Assembly (NCBI GenBank): GCA_002408385.1
Contig: DHSB01000010.1
Location: forward strand, 50,467-58,426
Direction: 5' to 3'
DNA: 7,960 bases
Source: Myxococcales bacterium UBA5297
Lineage (GTDB): Bacteria; Myxococcota; Myxococcia; Myxococcales; UBA5297
Below the pieces are notes generated by a model that had not been told where the DNA came from, made no database searches, and was given only the letters and a program-made list of their open reading frames with translations. Both the position numbers and the translations under genes were made by a program. Of this stretch, positions 7,301 to 7,960 are shown in pieces. Positions within the stretch are counted from its first letter, which is position 1, and each line of letters begins with the position of its first letter.

Positions 7301-7960
7301 CGTGTCAGCCCCGCGCGTTCGTCGCGAACCGCGTCGAGCTCAGCGGCGAGCGCCGATCGCTGCTGCTCGAGCCGCTCCAGGCGCCCGGCCAGCTCGTCGC
7401 GCTCCTGCCGCAGCTCTTCGAGGCGCGCTTCGGCACTCCTCAGGTCTTCACGGGAGGCGCCCAGCTCGCTCGAAAGACCGGCGCGCTGCTCCTCGAGCTG
7501 AGCGACCCGCGCATCGAGCCCGGCGCGCTCCTCCTGGAGCGCGAGCGACCTCGCGCCCTCGGATTCGAGCCGCTCGTCGAGCTCGCGCTCGCGGGCTGTC
7601 AGCCGTTCGATTTCGCCCCCCGCCAGCGTGAGCTCGGCGCTCTTGTCCGCGACGCGGGTCTCGAGCTGCTGTGCGCGGGCCTTGTGGGAATCGGCGGCCG
7701 ATTCGAGGTCGCGCAGGCGCGCCTCCAGCGCTTCGCCCGCGGCTCGGGCGGAGGCGAGCTCCCGCTCGACGCCGGCACGGTCTTGCTCGGCTCCGGCGAG
7801 CCGCCCGCGCAGCTCCTCTTCGCGTCTCCCGGCCGCTTCGAGCAGCCCGGAGAGCTCCTCGCAGGCGTGAGCCTTGGCAGCGCGCGACTCCTCCTTTGCC
7901 TGGAGCTGACTCTGAAGCTCGGTTCGCTCGCCGGTGAGCGTGTCGAGGCGAGCGCGGGCC
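4345..7960 (-). CDS. Giant coiled-coil protein, C-terminal 1204 residues (5' end beyond window)
   Basis: The reading frame is open from the stop at 4345 to the right edge, so the start lies outside the window. The TTG at 7254 sits mid coiled coil and is not the start: the 235 codons before it have the same Glu/Ala/Arg/Leu heptad character. Almost the whole protein is predicted to be one long alpha-helical coiled coil. Four tandem 42-residue units lie at 5897-6363. A Pro/Gly break (DPGPSPSQ, about 4709-4746) separates a last helical segment of about 100 residues from a non-helical Gly/Ala/Pro tail. Cysteines are very few. No signal peptide, ATPase motif or globular domain is visible here. Such rods act as scaffolds, polarity or cytoskeletal proteins (for example AglZ or FrzS of Myxococcus) or SMC-like arms. 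Without the N-terminus I cannot choose among these. Confidence 0.9.
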   Translation of the reverse strand, partial: ARARLDTLTGERTELQSQLQAKEESRAAKAHACEELSGLLEAAGRREEELRGRLAGAEQDRAGVERELASARAAGEALEARLRDLESAADSHKARAQQLETRVADKSAELTLAGGEIERLTARERELDERLESEGARSLALQEERAGLDARVAQLEEQRAGLSSELGASREDLRSAEARLEELRQERDELAGRLERLEQQRSALAAELDAVRDERAGLTRRLQELGGEKEALAAQLAQSEAKRADQSRERASLAAALALARDELDALEARRAELEGERDGARQRLAELEHLLNDRTVELEERQASLEAVQTRVRELEDEQRKLKSELGRARSELGSITEQLRELAQRHVATENRLAEAEGQRSQLDTRLQSRTEELEALAARSGQVEAERDEAVAWSRELEEELSSIGAGLVEAVEENLGLSKALDEVGQSRDQLAQGLDAKVCELDGLEAHLRLVESERSEATERASQLADERRQLVAELDTKRGEIERLTESARELSARHQDATSRVAELKAARDGLAAQLARATEDFEGLASRLEATEAERDAARARVEELSQALETARAEIASLVGKRGDLASRLEATGAERDAARTRVEELSQALGIARAEAASVAEARDDLTSRLQATGAERDAARARVEELSQALEAARAEAASLAEARSDLANRLQATGAERDAARARVEELSQALEASRDELGKQRATCSVLEGELTATSAHVQDLEAARAELESKLVRAATELTALDERTRALEQTARLAEEERARLADALDAARAEVDQSLEHRQRLEGRVAELSDELSATRAQRASATARAAELESALGTHADRLARLERDLEGSAALRSEALAGLEASEHARAALQAQLDSARQALDDERARTLAAAHQAAQAAGETEAMRSRLAALQTEGAQASALLAQERAAAGELATALESEKAARAQAESKLDELRQATESLRLEREQQSLATESARGSLEARGRELAAEREASAALRAELERAADESRSLREALEKAGAEASAVRDDMRKRLEQAERDCDLTLSKLEQTALSRDEAQARAEAAEQELLALRKQREELAALARVVEQQRDALARGTAADPGPSPSQAESAAALEAARHRVAELERERGQIAALALESSSALERARADLAKASAERAQATLQTQDLEAALASARADTATLREEAERLRALLGDGAQGSAGATGALTAVLAELPEAVSAPPDDPSGERR
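4709..4746 (-). other. Proline/glycine hinge in the coiled-coil protein
   Basis: The encoded stretch GTAADPGPSPSQ carries three prolines and two glycines in an otherwise almost proline-free helical rod. It should interrupt the coiled coil and act as a flexible hinge about 120-130 residues before the C-terminus. Confidence 0.6.
5897..6363 (-). repeat. Tandem 126-bp repeat, about 3.7 copies, encoding 42-residue coiled-coil units
   Basis: The word GACAGCTCTTCGACGCGGG recurs at 5918, 6044, 6170 and 6296, exactly 126 bp apart. The first two copies are identical over about 60 bp after that point. Each unit encodes 42 residues containing AERDAARARVEELSQAL, which equals six heptads, so copies keep the coiled-coil register. 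The near identity points to recent duplication by unequal recombination or slippage within the gene. Confidence 0.92.

Overview
The window is very GC-rich, with coding third positions mostly G or C. It uses alternative start codons and carries a Hanks-type Ser/Thr kinase, a class A penicillin-binding protein and a giant Ala/Glu/Arg/Leu coiled coil. This suggests a high-GC bacterium of the Myxococcota/deltaproteobacterial type. That is inferred from gene style, not from a marker gene.

Layout: (1) 1-684, minus: N-terminal part of a Ser/Thr protein kinase, cut by the left edge exactly at its D-W-G motif. (2) 685-971: spacer with a candidate promoter, a strong Shine-Dalgarno sequence and a perfect 20-bp palindrome. 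(3) 972-3242, minus: complete bifunctional peptidoglycan synthase (class A PBP, PBP1b-like layout). (4) 3243-3728: divergent intergenic region with a cluster of short inverted repeats that abuts the PBP start. (5) 3729-4313, plus: a small protein of about 194 aa whose N-terminus has no ATG/GTG/TTG start, tentatively like the myxobacterial DUF2378/TIGR02265 group. (6) 4314-4344: convergent gap with a GC hairpin. (7) 4345-7960, minus: the last 1204 codons of a giant coiled-coil protein that continues past the right edge and contains four tandem 42-residue (126-bp) repeats.

The PBP and kinase lie in the same direction, 287 bp apart, so wall synthesis and a signalling kinase are neighbours. The spacer suggests separate transcription is possible. 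The small plus-strand gene is divergent from the PBP and convergent with the coiled-coil gene. I found no mobile element, CRISPR array, tRNA or rRNA, and nothing that clearly forms a new multi-gene system. The most distinctive features are the coiled-coil protein with its exact six-heptad repeat array and the inverted repeats around the PBP start.
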